Below, piece after piece: positions 6,580-7,284 of a stretch of 7,284 nucleotides of DNA. The first letter of the stretch is position 1. Every line of letters begins with the position of its first letter. The translations under genes and the position numbers were made by a program. The notes below the pieces were generated by a model. It was not told the origin of the DNA. It did no database searches and saw only the letters and a program-made list of their open reading frames with translations. The stretch is from Pseudomonadota bacterium (lineage in GTDB: Bacteria > Myxococcota_A > UBA796 > SXON01): contig SXOM01000193.1 in the NCBI GenBank assembly GCA_005776735.1, forward strand, positions 1 to 7,284, given 5' to 3'.

Positions 6580-6597
6580 TCGGGCGCGTTAGCCCGA
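6580..6597 (+). other. Small hairpin between lipoprotein stop and helicase start
   Basis: TCGGGC (6580-6585) and GCCCGA (6592-6597) are perfect reverse complements around a 6-base loop, immediately after the TAG stop. There is no T-tract. The right arm includes the first two bases of the helicase ribosome site GAGG. It could be a weak terminator or could dampen helicase translation, but a stem this short may be chance. Confidence 0.25.
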
Positions 6598-6599
6598 GG
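6596..6599 (+). promoter_or_regulatory. Ribosome binding site for the UvrD/PcrA-like helicase
   Basis: GAGG lies 5 bases before ATG 6605 but only 2 bases before ATG 6602. The second of the two consecutive ATG codons is therefore the better start. Confidence 0.45.
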
Positions 6600-6604
6600 C
6601 GATG

Positions 6605-7284
6605 ATGCTGCCCCGCGAGCTGACCGACGGGCTCAACCCCGAGCAGCAGCGGGCTGTCGAGACGCTCGACGGCCCGCTCTTGATCCTGGCGGGCGCCGGG
6701 TCGGGCAAGACGCGTGTGCTCACGCGGCGCATCGCGGCGCTCCTGGCCCGCGGCACGGTCGGCGCCGCGCCCGACGCGCCGTGGCTCCGGCCGTGGAACG
6801 TGCTCGCGGTCACGTTCACGAACAAGGCGGCCGAGGAGATGCGCCACCGGGTCGAGGCCCTGGTGGGCGAAGCCGCACGCCAGGTGTGGATCTCGACGTT
6901 CCACAGCACCTGCGTGCGCATCCTCCGCCAGGACATCGAGCCGCTGGGGTGGCGCCGCGACTTCGTGATCTACGACGACGACGACCAGCTTCGGGTGATC
7001 AAGGCGGTGCTCGAGGAGCTCAAGATCTCCCCCAAGGAGCTTGCCCCCAACGCCGTCCGCGGGCGCATCGACCGCCACAAGAACGGGCTGAGCGCCGGCG
7101 AGGTGCTGCTCAAGAGCGACCCCTTCCCGAAGCTCCTCGCGAAGTACGAAGCGCGGTTGAAGGCGGCCAACGCGCTCGATTTCAACGACCTCATCAACAA
7201 GGTGGTCGAGCTGTGGAAGGCCGAGCCCGCGATCCTCGCCAAGTGGCAGGCGCGGTGGCGGTTCGTGCTCGTCGACGAGTACCA
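6605..7284 (+). CDS. UvrD/PcrA-family superfamily 1 DNA helicase, 3'-truncated by window edge
   Basis: The frame stays open to the end of the window: 226 full codons of a protein usually about 650-800 residues long. UvrD/PcrA helicases unwind DNA 3' to 5' using ATP, in excision and mismatch repair and in removing RecA or stalled polymerase. Seen in order: Q-motif LNPEQQRAV near the N-terminus; Walker A AGAGSGKT (residues 29-36); motif Ia TFTNKAAEEM (from 70); motif Ib ISTFHS (from 96); FVIYDDDDQLRVIKAVLEEL, typical of domain 1B; and LDFNDLI. The DExx box VDEY (223-226) is complete except for the following Gln codon, cut after CA. Between Walker A and motif Ia there is a slightly longer loop than usual (GTVGAAPDAPWLRPWN). 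The gene follows the lipoprotein stop by 22-25 bp, so read-through transcription is possible. ATG 6602 is an alternative start. UvrD versus PcrA cannot be decided from this part, so no symbol is given. Confidence 0.95.
   Translation, partial: MLPRELTDGLNPEQQRAVETLDGPLLILAGAGSGKTRVLTRRIAALLARGTVGAAPDAPWLRPWNVLAVTFTNKAAEEMRHRVEALVGEAARQVWISTFHSTCVRILRQDIEPLGWRRDFVIYDDDDQLRVIKAVLEELKISPKELAPNAVRGRIDRHKNGLSAGEVLLKSDPFPKLLAKYEARLKAANALDFNDLINKVVELWKAEPAILAKWQARWRFVLVDEY

Noticed and set aside
6398..7078. Minus-strand open frame opposite the helicase
   Set aside because: It is antisense to intact helicase motifs and to the FG-GAP tail, and ends in an Arg-rich run.

Overview
The window is very GC-rich, and third codon positions are overwhelmingly G or C. 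All supported genes lie on the plus strand and are tightly packed. The gene types are a TPR-CHAT protein, an ECF sigma factor with a FecR-like anti-sigma factor, and a lipoprotein with MopE-type Asp/Cys repeats and FG-GAP repeats. Together they suggest a member of the Myxococcota or a related former deltaproteobacterial lineage. This is inferred from gene content and composition; the window holds no marker gene that would settle it.

Layout: (1) 1-2250 is the 3' part of a TPR-CHAT protease gene that is open at the left edge. (2) 2241-2609 overlaps it by 10 bp and encodes a small bitopic membrane protein whose end resembles part of the ribosomal L7/L12 C-terminal domain. (3) 2610-2750 is a 141-bp gap with a GC-rich imperfect hairpin. 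(4) 2751-3320 is an ECF sigma factor, joined by an ATGA overlap to (5) 3317-4228, a single-pass FecR-domain anti-sigma factor. (6) 26 bp later, 4255-6579 encodes a secreted, probably lipidated, very acidic protein made of an ASH/HYDIN-like beta domain, four 46-residue metal-binding-type repeats and seven FG-GAP repeats. (7) 22-25 bp after that begins a UvrD/PcrA superfamily 1 helicase gene, cut by the right edge just at its DExx box. No stretch over 300 bp lacks a gene, and I see no tRNA, rRNA, CRISPR array, insertion sequence or clear T-tract terminator.

Two translationally coupled pairs stand out: the CHAT protease with the small membrane protein, and the sigma factor with the anti-sigma factor. 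The lipoprotein probably sits in the sigma operon and may be a cell-surface output or sensing partner. The most interesting possibility is functional linkage between the TPR-CHAT peptidase and the adjacent ECF/anti-sigma pair. It would parallel the type III-E CRISPR system, where a TPR-CHAT protease cleaves a protein that restrains an ECF sigma factor. Here that is only a neighbourhood-based hypothesis. The helicase looks like an ordinary housekeeping repair gene that happens to lie downstream.
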